This document shows, in pieces, positions 47,219 to 58,422 of a DNA stretch of 64,000 bases. Source of the DNA: Limnoperna fortunei. Lineage: Eukaryota > Mollusca > Bivalvia > Mytilida > Modiolidae. The stretch lies in the NCBI GenBank assembly GCA_944474755.1, contig OX104114.1, positions 45,263,070 to 45,327,069 on the forward strand, written 5' to 3'. Each line of letters starts with the position of its first letter. Position 1 is the first letter of the stretch. Both the position numbers and the translations under genes were made by a program. The notes beneath the pieces were generated by a model. It was not told the origin of the DNA. It saw only the letters and a list, made by a program, of their open reading frames with translations, and did not search any database.

Positions 47219-48385
47219 TCGCTAGGACCGGCACAGACCGGGATAAAGTCTATAGACAATATAACACCATCAGACGACAATGAGTTAAAAACGAACAGGA
47301 CTGGCAAACTTCTACAGAGAGTAAAAGATATAACATAGTCAACAGACCACAGACTAGGAATAGTACAGACCGGGTAAAAGTATACAGACAATATCAAATA
47401 TAACATTGTCTGAGGAACAATTGGACAAGGACCAAAACAAGCATGGTTAAAGTCTAAAGATAGTCACAGATATAATATTGTAACAGTACTATACACTAGG
47501 ACCAGAACAGTTCTGGTAAATTTATGTAGACAATAATAGATACCGTAGTGGATTTTTTCACGGTGATTTAATTTTCGCTATATTCGCGGTAAAAGTTGGA
47601 AAGCGAAAATAAAAACGCGCAAAATGTTGGGAACAACGACCGAATTATTCATTCTGCTTAAGGACCGGGAAAATTACATTACGCTAAAATAAACTAACAC
47701 AGTTTTTTATCTGGAAAGAGTCAATAGACAGTAACAAATACCGATAAAGCATGGCCAGAGGATAAACTATCGCCAGAACAGACCTGGTAAATGTCTAGAT
47801 AATAACGGACATAACACGGCCTGAGGTCCATTGGCTAGGACCGGCACACCCGCACAGATTAGGTAAAAGTCTATAGACAAAACAATATACTAGTATTATA
47901 TGGTTTATAGGCTAGGACCAGTACAGGCTAGAAAAGAATCTTTAGACAATAACAGATATAATATGGTCATGGAAATATAGGCTAGGACCAGAACAGACCT
48001 GTGTAAAGTCGACAAAAATATTCATAACATGGTCAAAGAACAATAGACTTAGACCAAAGCAGTTAAAAGTCTATAGACAGTAACAGATGACATATTGTCA
48101 GAGGACGATAGACTAGAACCAATACAGGCATGGTTAAAGTGTAATGACAATAACATATATAACATGGTCAGAGGGCCATATGCTAGAACCGACAAAAACC
48201 GGGTTAAAGTGGACAATAACAGACAGAATTCCATAAATTAGCACCAGGACCAGGTAAAATTCTATACAATAACTATAAAATATATAATAGAACATGGTCA
48301 CGCGACTAGGACCACTACAGACCTGTAAAAGGTTTTAGTCAATAACAGATAGAACATGATCAGAGGAACCTAGGCTAGTCCGGGA
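47219..48385. repeat. Degenerate tandem array, units about 75-100 bases
   Basis: A dozen or so units on the theme CTAGGACCAGTACAGACCTGG, TAAAAGTCTATAGACAATAACAGATATAACATGGTCAGAGGA. It is interrupted at about 47,545-47,715 by unrelated sequence. The same unit family occurs at 12,440-12,720. The minus-strand frames through it come from periodicity and are not genes. Confidence 0.65.
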
Positions 48386-48454
48386 TACACATTTGTCATT
48401 TTAGTGATTATTTTAAAAGCCAACAAAATTGTAAATAAGTTTTTTAATAAGTTT

Positions 48455-48850
48455 TTTAAAAAGCTCGACCTGGAGGAGTTTGATAATTTAAAAGGAAATG
48501 ATTTAGCGTTGCTTGCAAACATTTAAATGTTATTTTCGAAATTTCAATGAAAAAAAAACAATTAAGAATTTACTTATCGGTAAATTGGATAAACTTAAAA
48601 ACTTCACAGAAGAAGATAGTGTGATGAAAGTTTAGACAGTTGATGCATTTGAATAAAAGCAATTGGAATTTGAACATGAGTTGAAAATGAAAGAACTAGA
48701 AGGAAGTAGAATTGAGAAAAATGGAATTCCATTGATGTTAGAGAGAGCAAGAAGAACGTGAAAAGAACGAGCATTTGAATTGAAAAAGGCAATAGCTTGA
48801 ATTAAAAGAGATCGAAATAAAAGAATATATTTTTTTAATTAAAAAGGAAC
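48455..48850 (+). pseudogene. Retroelement gag relic, coiled-coil N-terminal part
   Basis: In shifting frames it reads LDLEEFDNLKGNDLALLA, then FEHELKMKELEGSRIEK and further Glu/Lys-rich text. This layout is seen at the start of many animal LTR-retrotransposon Gag proteins. Stops and frameshifts are frequent. Confidence 0.45.
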
Positions 48851-48869
48851 TACAACGTCAGAAAGCAAC

Positions 48870-49420
48870 ACTAAGCAACTGTTCAGACGATAGGACTGAG
48901 ATAATGTCAGCGGCTTTTCCCACAAGAACACTTTGTAGCATAGTAGACCAAACGATTTTCGGATATTTCAAATTTTCAGCAATCTTTCCAACTAAGGAAA
49001 ATATTATCAACATCATTTTTACAGAATTTATGAAATAAACGAATATTTTTCTGCCGCATTAAACTGTTTTGATTTTGACCCAGTGTACGTTTCACCCTTG
49101 AAAGTTTTCTTGTTTGTAAGACTATAATAGTTTCATCTCTTAGGGTTTCAATATTTCGTTCATATAAATGAGTTTAACACGCTGTTTGAATTCTTTAACG
49201 GCATAAGCTTCCTTAACCTATTAACATTTTGATCAACCAATTTCGAAGAGATCCATTAGCAAATTCACCATATGTTTCAAACTTGTATAAGACCTTAATC
49301 TTTGTCTATAAGCATCTGGTACTAACTCATAAGCTTTTACAATTTCCTTTGTACGAAGTTATAATCAGAACTTGGGCCAAAGTAGTATATACAGAAATCA
49401 AAGTACTGACAGTCCTCTTG
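48870..49420 (-). pseudogene. Retroelement gag relics, middle part, inverted and out of order
   Basis: On the minus strand, 48,880-49,040 reads KIAENLKYPKIVWSTMLQSV, then LVGKAADIISVLSSEQ; 49,250-49,420 reads KIVKAYELVPDAYRQRLRSY. Both are landmark segments of the same Gag type as the plus-strand piece at 48,455. In an intact Gag the AYELVP segment follows LQSVLVGKA, but on the minus strand here it precedes it, so the relic is rearranged. Confidence 0.45.
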
Positions 49421-49429
49421 GAAATATGA

Positions 49430-49955
49430 TTTTTGAACACAAGAGACAGTCCAGACCACAAAGTGATGTGTCCTAAGTCGGAATCTTTTAAGAACAAATC
49501 TTAGCTCTTTGTTTCAAATTGTTCCTGTGATTTCTAAATGTTTTAAGCTACAGAAACGAAATGAGACACTCAAAGCCACAACCAAGTGGATACGCCCATT
49601 AATTCCTTTGAAAAAAAGGTTATCACAAAATACCGAACGCCGATGAAACTGTCAAAAAAGACAATCAACAAATCAATGTCCGAGAAACCGGCAACTCCAG
49701 AACCAACAACCAAAAATATAGTAACTACAACAATGATCCTGACTTTGTATGTATTTCTAAAGAAATTGAGAGTTAAATTAGGTTTTATGACATGCCAAAC
49801 TTTCCGCTTCCATTACTGTAGTATTTGAGTTGGTTAAATTTGATAGGTATCATATACCACTAGTCACTAATAGGTGCATCCAACAATCATCTTAGCACAT
49901 TCAGTGCACTGTGAATTCAAAAACTGATTAAACTTTATCCCGAAGAAATAGGTGG
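49430..49955. other. Possible further gag debris, not resolved
   Basis: An 80-codon plus-strand frame at 49,586-49,828 is Lys/Thr-rich and matches nothing I can name. Confidence 0.25.
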
Positions 49956-49959
49956 CGTT

Positions 49960-50340
49960 TGCACAAATTAGTATACTCGCTGCAAGCTCTTGCAAACCCG
50001 ATCAATTGAGAAATATAGACACTGTATGCAGGAGAAGCTTGAATATTGTAGCCTAGTTGAGGAAAATTTATAATTTTGAAATAAAATCGTTGTAAATTCT
50101 TGTGCTAGATGACCGTTAGTGTCATTCATATAGCCATTTCTGAGGTTTCTTTGATTTCTAGTTCTGAAGGATATATTAAGGGAAGCCACTCAGTAAATTA
50201 AGGAATGTTAATTGAAAGGACATTATCAATATATCTATATGTAAATGAAAGGATCTAGCTTCTGCTGTCTTCTTGTCTTTAATAAGACGTCGACGAAATT
50301 CTGTTTCATAAGAATACAGGACCAAATCGTTAAGGAGTAG
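49960..50340 (-). pseudogene. Reverse transcriptase fragment, second copy
   Basis: The minus strand gives LLNDLVLYSYETEF, then after a break SGFPLIYPSELEIKETSE, then NFPQLGYNIQASPAYSVYIS and a C-terminal ARACS. These match the segments after the PMGTNCAPLLADL motif in the neighbouring copy, but with different residues, so it is a different element or subfamily. The YIDD segment is destroyed. Confidence 0.5.
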
Positions 50341-50469
50341 TTGTCTTGTTGTCTAGTCTAGTTGTCCAGGTTTTAAGATCAATGGAGGATTTTGAGCCAT
50401 TTATTTCAAAGGAATGTGTTGTTGTTGATGTAACCTGCTCTTCACTGGTGCTTTTCATATTTGTTTGTT

Positions 50470-51850
50470 AAAAGGTGTTATGATTTTATCTGAGATCTCT
50501 TCTCAATTGGAAAGTTGAAGTCATCACGCTTGTCGTAGTCTAGTTTGTAGTTTTTTGAGTCTATTTCTAGAAGTAGGTCTAGAAGATGCTGACCTTAGTG
50601 TATTGGTGGTGTCTTTAATTTCAAGCTCGCTAGGTTAAATTGAATGTAAATAGTCACCAAATTTAGCATTGTGATCATCAATATAGCGGAATGTGAAATT
50701 AAAGGTCTTGGCCAGAGTCTTTTCTTTCTCCTTCAGTAGGCTTTCTAGGAACTCAGCCTCATAAGAGTACAAAAGCAGGTCGGCGAGGAGAGGAGCACAA
50801 TTAGTACCCATTGGAATACCAACATAAGTACCCATTGAAAAACATGTCCTCCAAACATAACGAATATGTTGTCTATCAGAAAATCTAACATGTGACAGAT
50901 TTGGTCTTCAGTTTATTTAGTATTAGATTTGGAGTCATTGATGACGAAGTAAGTTCTGTCATGACTAATTACCAGGTATTTATATCGTCTCTTTCCGTTT
51001 TTTTCTTGAAAAAGCAGCGTTTTATAAGATCTTTAAGCCTGATTTTAAGCTGCGTATGAGGGATGGCCGTATAGAGTGTCGGAAAATCAAATGTTTTAAT
51101 TCTGTTACAATGGGAAAGAGATCCAGTCCTCAAGATGTCTATCGGGTCTTTTGAATTTTTTATTATCCACATTTCATTTATTCCACTTATGGAGTAGAAA
51201 GTTGTCACTGTATTTTTGAAGTCCCGTTTTTAGTGTTGTTAAAATAGTGGTAAGGAGTTGCTATAGTGTTTTGGTAGTACACTTAGACGATCCTGCTATG
51301 AAACGCTCTTTGTATGGATTTTTGTGAAGTTTAGGAATCCAATAAAATAAAGGGAGATTACAATCTTCTACTCTGATTCTGAGATCAAAGGATGCCAATA
51401 CTGATTTGTGATTTTCAATAATCTCCTCTTTTGAAAGCGCAGTGAATGTGTAAGTGGGATTGCCAAGTGAACTGTCTATGACTAACTCATTAATTAAACA
51501 CTCTATGAAATGTTTTTTGCAGATAAACATGATTTTGTTAGGGGCCTTATCTGCTGGCACAACAACATATTTGTCATGAATGTCGGACACAGTTTTAAGA
51601 GCATCAAGATTTCTGAAAATTGATGATGCTTTAGTACTCATAGACCTTCTTAAACGACTTATTCTTATTTGAATCAATGACCTCAAGGCCTTTACCCACC
51701 CGGAAAACGTATCAACCTCCTGGTCCTCTTGCTTTGCCCATTTTCTGGCATAGTCCTCTATTGAATCCATCAATAAATTTAAGTTATAATTCCAGTTGAT
51801 GGATTTAGGTTCACGGTACTTAGGTTCTTTGCACAAAATATTGCACAATC
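50470..51850 (-). pseudogene. Reverse transcriptase, probably Penelope-like element, truncated
   Basis: The longest frame (51261-51848) holds VVVPADKAPNKIMF and YWIPKLHKNPYKERFIAGSS. Then, in other frames, comes FDFPTLYTAIPHTQLK (about 51,040-51,100), VGIPMGTNCAPLLADLLLYS (50,750-50,830) and FTFRYIDDHNAKFGDY (about 50,650-50,700), then YDKRDDFNFPI near 50,530. These are the RT motifs of a family usually assigned to Penelope-like elements; a GIY-YIG endonuclease was not seen. A deletion just after YIDD removes several residues, and at least three frameshifts separate the pieces, so it is inactive. Confidence 0.65.
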
Positions 51851-52009
51851 AAATTTGAAAAGTGAACAGTGTAAAATAAAAATATGGTACATGTATGACA
51901 ATAGGCAAAGAATAGAGTATTTAAACCGATCAATACAATGCTTATATTTTTGCCAGTTCTTGGTCATCCATTACAGACAAGATAGTTTGGCACTTATGAG
52001 ATAGCGAGT

Positions 52010-53080
52010 CAAATTAATGATTTAAACTAATTAATAAAAGCTCCTGGTCAGCGATGTATATGTGTTCAATTCGCAATAATGATTGTAATTGTAAATCATT
52101 TCCGCTCGTCAACTCATGCAAATCCTTCGGATTATTGGCTTTTACAGTTGGCTTAATACAGTTTTGTTCACATTTTGCAACGGTTGTTAAAAAGAGCCTT
52201 TACATGTAGCTAAACTCATTTAGCACTCAATGTATATATTTTTCAAAGCTTTGATCGCATTCAATTTTTTCTTACATGTACGAGTGGAGGTGTTATGAGG
52301 TACTTATTAATCTGGACGTATTGTTTGTATTTTATATTTGTTTTACCTTATATGTGTATTATATATTTGTTTTCAACTAATCTTTATAAATAATTACATT
52401 TTAATCTTTTATAATGGTTTACCTGAGAAAGAGTATGTTGTATAATATTCCAGCACTTTTTTAATTTGTTAATTATGTGTAACTAACTTTGATTAATAAC
52501 TAATTATATTGTTGTTCGTATTTGTCATTTGTTGGCTAATGTAGTCATTCTTGTCTATAGACTGAACTATCTGTCTTTATCCAATTTTTCACACTTAAGT
52601 TTCACAGGTTCCGACCATTAAAGCTGCTTCGCGACTACAAGGTGGCGGAAAGAGATGTCTTTTTGTTTGGGCGGGCTACGATTGCCAGATTTTAATAAGG
52701 AGGACCTGACCGCAGTTCATATTGTGTTATGTGTTTGGAGAGTGCCACACTTCATGGATACAAAAAATGTCAATAAAACAAATTCTAATTTCTTACACCC
52801 ATTTATTAAATTTAATAAAACTCAACAAGTTGCAAACCTAAGCCCCTAGATAAATAATCCATAGTCGAGTTAATGCGTAGTTATTGCTTTATTTCAAACA
52901 AATTAGGGAATAAATTTATTATCAAAGTTTATTATCGGAAGTTTCTGAACGATAAACCTTACTTGCATCATTTTTGTGACTTGCGCCTGCCATAAAAATA
53001 TCAATCCCAAAACAAATTATATCATTCACAATTTCAACATTCAGTATTTGAAATTGGGCGCGTATTAATTAAGCACGCCA
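52010..53080. other. Intergenic with a weak SINE-like patch
   Basis: Around 52,700-52,760, TGTGTTTGGAGAGTGCCACACTTC recalls the SINE family at 16,640. Nothing else is recognised. Confidence 0.3.
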
Positions 53081-53589
53081 AGCGATTTTAACGTGCAGGT
53101 AAGCTTTTCATTGCATTTTACTGCACATATTGCCCTTGATTTTGCTTTTATTTGTCTTTTTGTTTGGACAGAAATGCGTCGAAATCAATTTCAGCAAGAT
53201 CAATTGTAACGTTACACTCTTGTGACTAACTGTTCCTGACTGTATATCACACATTTAACGGCTTTAATACGACGATTGCATGATAATTACTTTTCTGTAA
53301 TAGCGTCAACGAACTCTTGTGGTTGCTAGAGGTATATATTTATAAACAAATACATTCTAATGAAAGTACAGAAAAAATTAAATACATATGCATCACTCTT
53401 GCAGGTGACAGCAACGGGAATGTAGCTATTTACGAAAAACACTGGGAATTGTGAATAGGAAACAATGCTATCAATATATTTATTAAAACCTACAGCTTGT
53501 TTCAAAACAGGAATCTGAACAGAATACAATCAAATTAAGGCACTCATATACCAAAGAATGTGTTCCGATGTATCTTAATCTTCCGATCA

Positions 53590-53624
53590 TTAAACGCCTC
53601 CTCTTTCTGCCAAAGCTTGGAACT
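53590..53624 (-). pseudogene. EF-hand gene exon 3 copy (paralogue D)
   Basis: After the acceptor ATTGATTACAG it encodes EFQALAERGGV and a stop, in the same phase as exon 3 of the intact gene and of identical length (35 bases). The 3' flank 53,090-53,580 also matches 16,020-16,460. Exon 2 is missing between here and exon 1 at 54,222, so the gene cannot encode EF-hand 1. Confidence 0.7.
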
Positions 53625-54221
53625 CTGTAATCAATAAGAACATACTAATTTATTAAATGTACGGTTATGGTTTAAGCAGTCAGTATTGCTCAACCCTCAA
53701 ACCTGTAACGTCTATGTGAATATAGCGTTTTCTCTGGCTGAAAATTCCCGATAGTGACTATATCAAAGTCAGTATTTGAATAATTTTACGCATTGCTTTC
53801 ATTTACATATAATGATGGTCATTGGTGTTTATGTGATATTCTTTTTAGTACCTGGTTGGATTCCCTCCCGCCTGATGCGAGTAAACTATTTGAAATTGAT
53901 TTTCTAATTTATTTATATTGGAATGCATTCTATTTGCAGTAAAATATAGTAAAACGAAACATTAAAATGGCAGGGTGTTTTTTTTTATGGCTCGATTTTG
54001 AAAATTAGCGACAGTGAAAAAAATCATAAAACAAGCAAGGACTACACGAATTCTACGTTTCGTTATTTTGACTAATTATAGACTACCCTGTATCTCTTCC
54101 GAAAAGTATCGCTAAAATTAGTGCCGTCTTGTATTTTAAGAAACAAATAAAAAGTTAAACTCCGTCTAGTTAAACAATGGTTAAAACGTAATCATTAAGT
54201 GTTATATAATCAATAACCAAC

Positions 54222-54333
54222 CTGGACTGTTTGGGCAATTTCATCCTTCAAAATTGATGTTTCCTTGTCACTATTACTGCCATACAAATCCTATGAATTT
54301 AATCTTCCTACAATGGTCTGCCGTATTGTGTTG
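54222..54333 (-). pseudogene. EF-hand gene exon 1 relic (paralogue D)
   Basis: Retains the 3' part (GAAACATCAATTTTGAAGGA...CAAACAGTCCAG|GTTGGTTA) and the TATAG acceptor. The start codon and most of the signal peptide are lost to indels. A vestige of the minisatellite follows at about 54,395-54,470, and a relic promoter (CTATATAAGAAGGGG on the minus strand) lies at about 55,008-55,018 with an altered donor. Confidence 0.65.
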
Positions 54334-55274
54334 CTATAACAATTGACAAAGTTATTAGATTTGATTCTTTAATTACATGTATTGTAACTTTAGTGAAAAG
54401 TTTCGACACAACTTGTATGGCTTTTATGAAGGCTGTAGGTTGATAAGGCAACTGCTTCTAAAACTGCTTCATTTTAGTTACTACGTGGAAATACTTATTC
54501 CACGAATCATTTTGTTAGTATTCTCGTTTGTTTGTAATTTTTCTGAAAAAAGAATCGAAGATACCGAGGTGTATTCAAGGCAAGATAAGTCAGGGACAGA
54601 CAAAAGCATGATTAAACAGAAGAGCCATGGCTTTGTAATTCAGTCCATAAATTTTGTGTTTTTGATAACTCCTCAAAGTTGATTTATCTCAACTGCCAAT
54701 AACATACATGTACATAACGTGGTTATTATTAAAAGCACTTTGAAGACTATATTCGACAATTAATAAAAATAAAAAAAACGCAGTGTACAAGTCATGTATT
54801 TTCTTAATGTGGTTGATAAACCGATCCATTTTTAATAAATATCTGAATGTTAGTCATTGATGAAACATAAAACAATAAAGAAAGAAATAATACAAACCGT
54901 AAACAAAAGAAGGTCAAAGTGTAAACACTCTAATTATAACATGTGTACTTAACAGCGTCCTAATAAAAGTTATCTTTTCTGATATGGGCTATTCCGGATT
55001 CTACCCCTTCTTATATAGCACGAATAAAATGTCAAAATAAATGCAACCAATTACCACTCATCAACACATACGATTTTTACAGTTCAAAACGGATTTAACT
55101 ACATTATGTTATTATTTATTGCAATCTAAATTTAATCTAATAACTTAAAATTACACTTTAATAGTTGGTAAAAAAAATTAAATTCTGACGTTTTACTAGT
55201 TACCTTTTAAACAAAAAAACCCGCTAAAGTTAAATTCCAAACTTTCGAAAAAATGGGAGGTGTTATGTTTAAGA

Positions 55275-55395
55275 ACTAGATTATTGCGAGCGGGCTTTAA
55301 GCGAATTAGAACATGTTCAGACCTTATATTTGCCAATATTTTATACCGAGCGATAGCATAGGGCTTAAGTGCAATAATCTATTTCGATTCTAATA
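55275..55395. mobile_element. Palindromic element, design similar to 15,174
   Basis: ATTATTGCGAGCGGGCTTTAAGCGAATTAGAACATG is partly mirrored by CATAGGGCTTAAGTGCAATAATCT and ATTCTAATATG, with GAGCGATAGC in the loop. Confidence 0.45.
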
Positions 55396-55847
55396 TGTCT
55401 AACAAATGTTTTTAAATTTCGAAGCGTCTCTAAGAGGACGCTTTCAATGGTGATATTGTTTTTTTAAATAATACGATATACGATGCCGTCCGGAAAATGC
55501 GTGCACCTAAGCATAAATTTTGCGATTTGCAGTAACATTAAAATTATGTTTTATGTTTTCTATTTCCATATTTTAACTGTATACCTGTTAACTTATTTTA
55601 ACGAAAAATTTGGCGAAACACCATGCAAATTAAGGAAACATGTGGCTTACCTGTGTTTACATCGTATGTAACCTTGTCCGGTAAATCCGCTCATGCATGT
55701 GCTTCCTGCGGGGTTTCATGTTTTGTTTGCAATATTTCTTGCAATAGGATTTAATTTTTTCTTCAATAATAGTTGTACAATTATAATTTTATATTACCTA
55801 ATACCTTGCAATGTTTACAGTTGATACGGAAAATAACGTTACTTTGG

Positions 55848-56152
55848 TGTGCGGTGACACCACGTTAGTGATTATTCACGTACGTGTGCTGTACATACAG
55901 AGATGTACATTAGTTGGTATTCGGTTATACCGTAATGGAATGGATACCGGAATAAGACACTGCCGTAGTTAGCTCTACATGGGAAGTAACCAGTAGGTGA
56001 TGGATGATGCGCAGTTGTAGTCTGGCAGGAGTGAGAAGCAGACGAGAGAAGAGCACAGTTCAGCTGAGAGCTGGTAACTGATAAATAGTGAGTATATGTG
56101 ATTTACAATTGCCCCCGTGTCGGCTGCCGATCTAATACTCGGCAATCACAAC
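55848..56152 (+). mobile_element. Putative 5' LTR
   Basis: Starts TGTGCGGTGACACCACG and ends CGGCAATCACAACA, which gives TG...CA ends, directly before the primer-binding site. A TATA-like GATAAATAG lies near 56,088. The boundary is inferred because no second LTR is available for comparison. Confidence 0.5.
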
Positions 56153-56154
56153 AC

Positions 56155-56172
56155 TGGCGCTGCGAGCATTAG
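56155..56172 (+). promoter_or_regulatory. Putative tRNA primer-binding site
   Basis: TGGCGCTGCGAGCATTAG begins with TGG, complementary to a tRNA CCA end, and sits two bases after the putative LTR, as expected for minus-strand priming. The tRNA species was not identified. Confidence 0.5.
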
Positions 56173-56682
56173 TTTTATCGGACCAGAATTATATTTTTTT
56201 TCACTTTGAGGTGAGGCAGTCGACACGTGTTATGTAATTTGCACTGCCACTGCAGTAGAAATTTTGTTGCAAAGAGTATACAGAGTGGTTACTCGTTGTT
56301 TTATAAGGTAAATCACATTATTTTTATTACCGAACAGGTGTTTTCGGTGCAGAAAAATTAATTTTTCTCGTTCGAGGTGGAACGAAAGGGCTACGTGACA
56401 GAGTGACGTCACGGATATTTGTGTAGTTGTCCCAAATCAAGTACAAGTGACCGGACACTACAGTAAACAGGAAACTATTATTTTACATTGTAATTTTTCA
56501 TGCAGAGTAGCATTACATTTGATTATTTTTACGTGGTTTAAAAAGTTTTGTTTATTACCGAAGGTATACTGGCATAAGGACATGCCAGGTAGTATAACCA
56601 CGGTCTTGTAGATATTTGTTAACGAGTGGGTGACACGGACATTGTTTATTTGTAAATAAAATTTATTTGTTTTTCCCGGATT
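56173..56682 (+). other. Retrotransposon leader
   Basis: Non-coding leader between the primer-binding site and gag. GAG|GTGAGG at 56,208-56,216 is a plausible splice donor that could join to the acceptor before the TatD ORF. Confidence 0.35.
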
Positions 56683-57117
56683 TTGATTTGTTCGTCATGG
56701 ACCGATGGTCACCGTACGTTGAAAAGGACCAGTGCAGTGGAACTGCGACGGAAAAAAATAAAGCAGGAATTTCCGTACCGTACTCCGGTACTGAACAAAC
56801 CAGAAGACTTTGGGGACCACCAGTACTTCAAGACCACTAGTACTGGTACAATTAACCGACGAAGACTAGCCGCTTCATTTCCCGATCCAGAGACACAACA
56901 AAATCGTGATTTATCACGTGAGTGTCCACCAGAGCAAAACAAAGTGAAATGGGCAACTGAAACGCATGACAATAAGCGTGACACATTGTTCACGGCTAAG
57001 TCTGACCATAACAGAAGAAGTTCCCCAGCGATGGTCATGTCACAACATAGTCACAGGTCACCATCACCGTTGAGGAGACCTAGCAGTTCAAGCATGCCGA
57101 CATCATATCCAGATTGA
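56683..57117 (+). CDS. Gag N-terminal extension, ends at an in-frame TGA
   Basis: 144 codons in exactly the frame of the following gag ORF, separated from it by a single TGA (57115-57117) and six codons. The sequence is basic and rich in Ser, Pro and Arg (for example HSHRSPSPLRRPSSSSMP). There is no early ATG in this frame; an ATG at 56,697 is in another frame. I read it as the disordered N-terminal part of Gag, cut off by a nonsense mutation or joined by readthrough. The start is uncertain. Confidence 0.5.
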   Translation: MICSSWTDGHRTLKRTSAVELRRKKIKQEFPYRTPVLNKPEDFGDHQYFKTTSTGTINRRRLAASFPDPETQQNRDLSRECPPEQNKVKWATETHDNKRDTLFTAKSDHNRRSSPAMVMSQHSHRSPSPLRRPSSSSMPTSYPD

Positions 57118-57135
57118 GGTAATCCACGCTCATAC

Positions 57136-58251
57136 ATGGATAAACCCAGAACGAGAGTTCTCGAGACACCACGAGAATTGAAATATGATGGGACAACGAA
57201 CTGGAAAACATTTTATACAAAGTTCCAACGGTATGCGGACAGGTCAGCATGGTCCAGTATGGAGAGGAAGGACCAACTAGGCTGGTGTTTGAACGGCAAA
57301 GCCGCAGATTACTACACCAGCATAGTAGACAGGGACCAGGACATAGACTACTTTGAACTGGTCATTAAATTGGAAAAAAGGTTTAATTTCCAAGATTTAC
57401 CAGAGACATTACAGATACAGTTCATGAGTGCACGTCAACATCAAAATGAAAAATTAGAAGATTGGGCTGATAGAGTACTATCGCTCGCTTGTAAAGCGTA
57501 CAGAAACTTGCCAGATGAGTATATGTACACACAGGCTATATGGAAAATTTGTCAAGGCTGTGTTGACAAAGAGGCTGGTCAACATGCAGCTACGGTGAGA
57601 CCGACTTCAGTGGAAGCGGCGATCGATCACATCAAGTGGTATCAGTATACTCATACTGCGATTTATGGTAAACAGGTCAACACAAGTGACTCATTGGACG
57701 AAATAAGGTACGAGTACGACTTTGATCTCATGGCTCAAGCGATGTCAAAGTCAGACACGAAACAGACCGACGTGTCAAAGCAAATTGAGTCATTAATGGA
57801 AAAAATGACCACCATGGAGGAATTCCATAGGAAGGAATTGACTAACATAAGGTACCAGTTGCAGCAACAGCAGTACCAAAAAACACAGAATGAGCAGAGT
57901 AGTCAACAACCACGGAATGACCAATATTCGTTCAGGAAAGGGACTGAACGTAATTATGAAAATCGCCAGCAGTGGCGTAACAAAAATCAATGGGAAAATC
58001 AAGGCAAGAAATATGACCAATCGAACGGACCGCAACTGCAATCGAACAGACCGCAATGGAATTACAAGCAGCAGGATAGAAGACCTATCCCTCCGGAGAA
58101 GCTAGCTAGTATGGTTTGTTTCTATTGTGAGAAACGAGGACATCTTGTGCGGGATTGTCCCGAGCGCAAGAGGCAGAAAAATAAAATTGCGACGAGAGCA
58201 ATTTTACTCAATCTAGGCAAACAGGACCATATTGTTCGGACGATGTCGTAG
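57136..58251 (+). CDS. gag: Gag capsid and nucleocapsid
   Basis: 371 codons. The N-terminal half is a retrotransposon Gag capsid domain: WKTFYTKFQRYA, then WCLNGKAADYY (about residues 50-62), FNFQDLPETLQIQFMSARQ and LEDWADRVLSLACKAY (about 95-136). A Gln/Asn-rich linker follows, and near the C terminus is one CCHC zinc knuckle, CFYCEKRGHLVRDC (residues 328-341), the RNA-binding nucleocapsid signature. Gag packages the element RNA in cytoplasmic particles. The ATG at 57136 is internal to the longer frame that includes the N-terminal extension. Pol follows in the -1 frame, with an overlap at 58,185-58,251. Confidence 0.85.
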   Translation: MDKPRTRVLETPRELKYDGTTNWKTFYTKFQRYADRSAWSSMERKDQLGWCLNGKAADYYTSIVDRDQDIDYFELVIKLEKRFNFQDLPETLQIQFMSARQHQNEKLEDWADRVLSLACKAYRNLPDEYMYTQAIWKICQGCVDKEAGQHAATVRPTSVEAAIDHIKWYQYTHTAIYGKQVNTSDSLDEIRYEYDFDLMAQAMSKSDTKQTDVSKQIESLMEKMTTMEEFHRKELTNIRYQLQQQQYQKTQNEQSSQQPRNDQYSFRKGTERNYENRQQWRNKNQWENQGKKYDQSNGPQLQSNRPQWNYKQQDRRPIPPEKLASMVCFYCEKRGHLVRDCPERKRQKNKIATRAILLNLGKQDHIVRTMS

Positions 58252-58422
58252 ATATCAAGTTAACCGAACCAGTCAATGCCGTGGATATGGGAGGAACGTT
58301 AACTATTTGCCAGCTAGGCTCAGCATCATTGCTCCGCCTGGGAATAAAGGTCCAGGGCCAGTCTGTGGTTTCTGTAGTGGACACAGCAGCGGAAGTTACA
58401 ATAATTTCCGATAGAGTTTATT
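58185..58422 (+). CDS. pol: Pol: aspartic protease, N-terminal part
   Basis: Open in the -1 frame relative to gag, overlapping its last 67 bases. It contains VVDTAAEVTIISDRVY, where DTAA is the protease active-site triad region (usually DTG or DSG followed by A), with the flap and wall after it. The frame meets TGA at 58422-58424, after which the same frame continues to give recognisable protease and RT, so the stop interrupts one original Pol. Confidence 0.65.

Noticed and set aside
47206..48234. Minus-strand frames over the tandem array
   Set aside because: They arise from the periodic sequence and show no protein-like pattern.
57793..58056. Minus-strand hydrophobic frame opposite gag
   Set aside because: It is the antisense of the Gln/Asn-rich Gag linker and has no independent support.
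58232..58414. 60-codon frame between gag and protease
   Set aside because: It is a shadow of the true pol frame, which carries the protease active-site text over the same bases.
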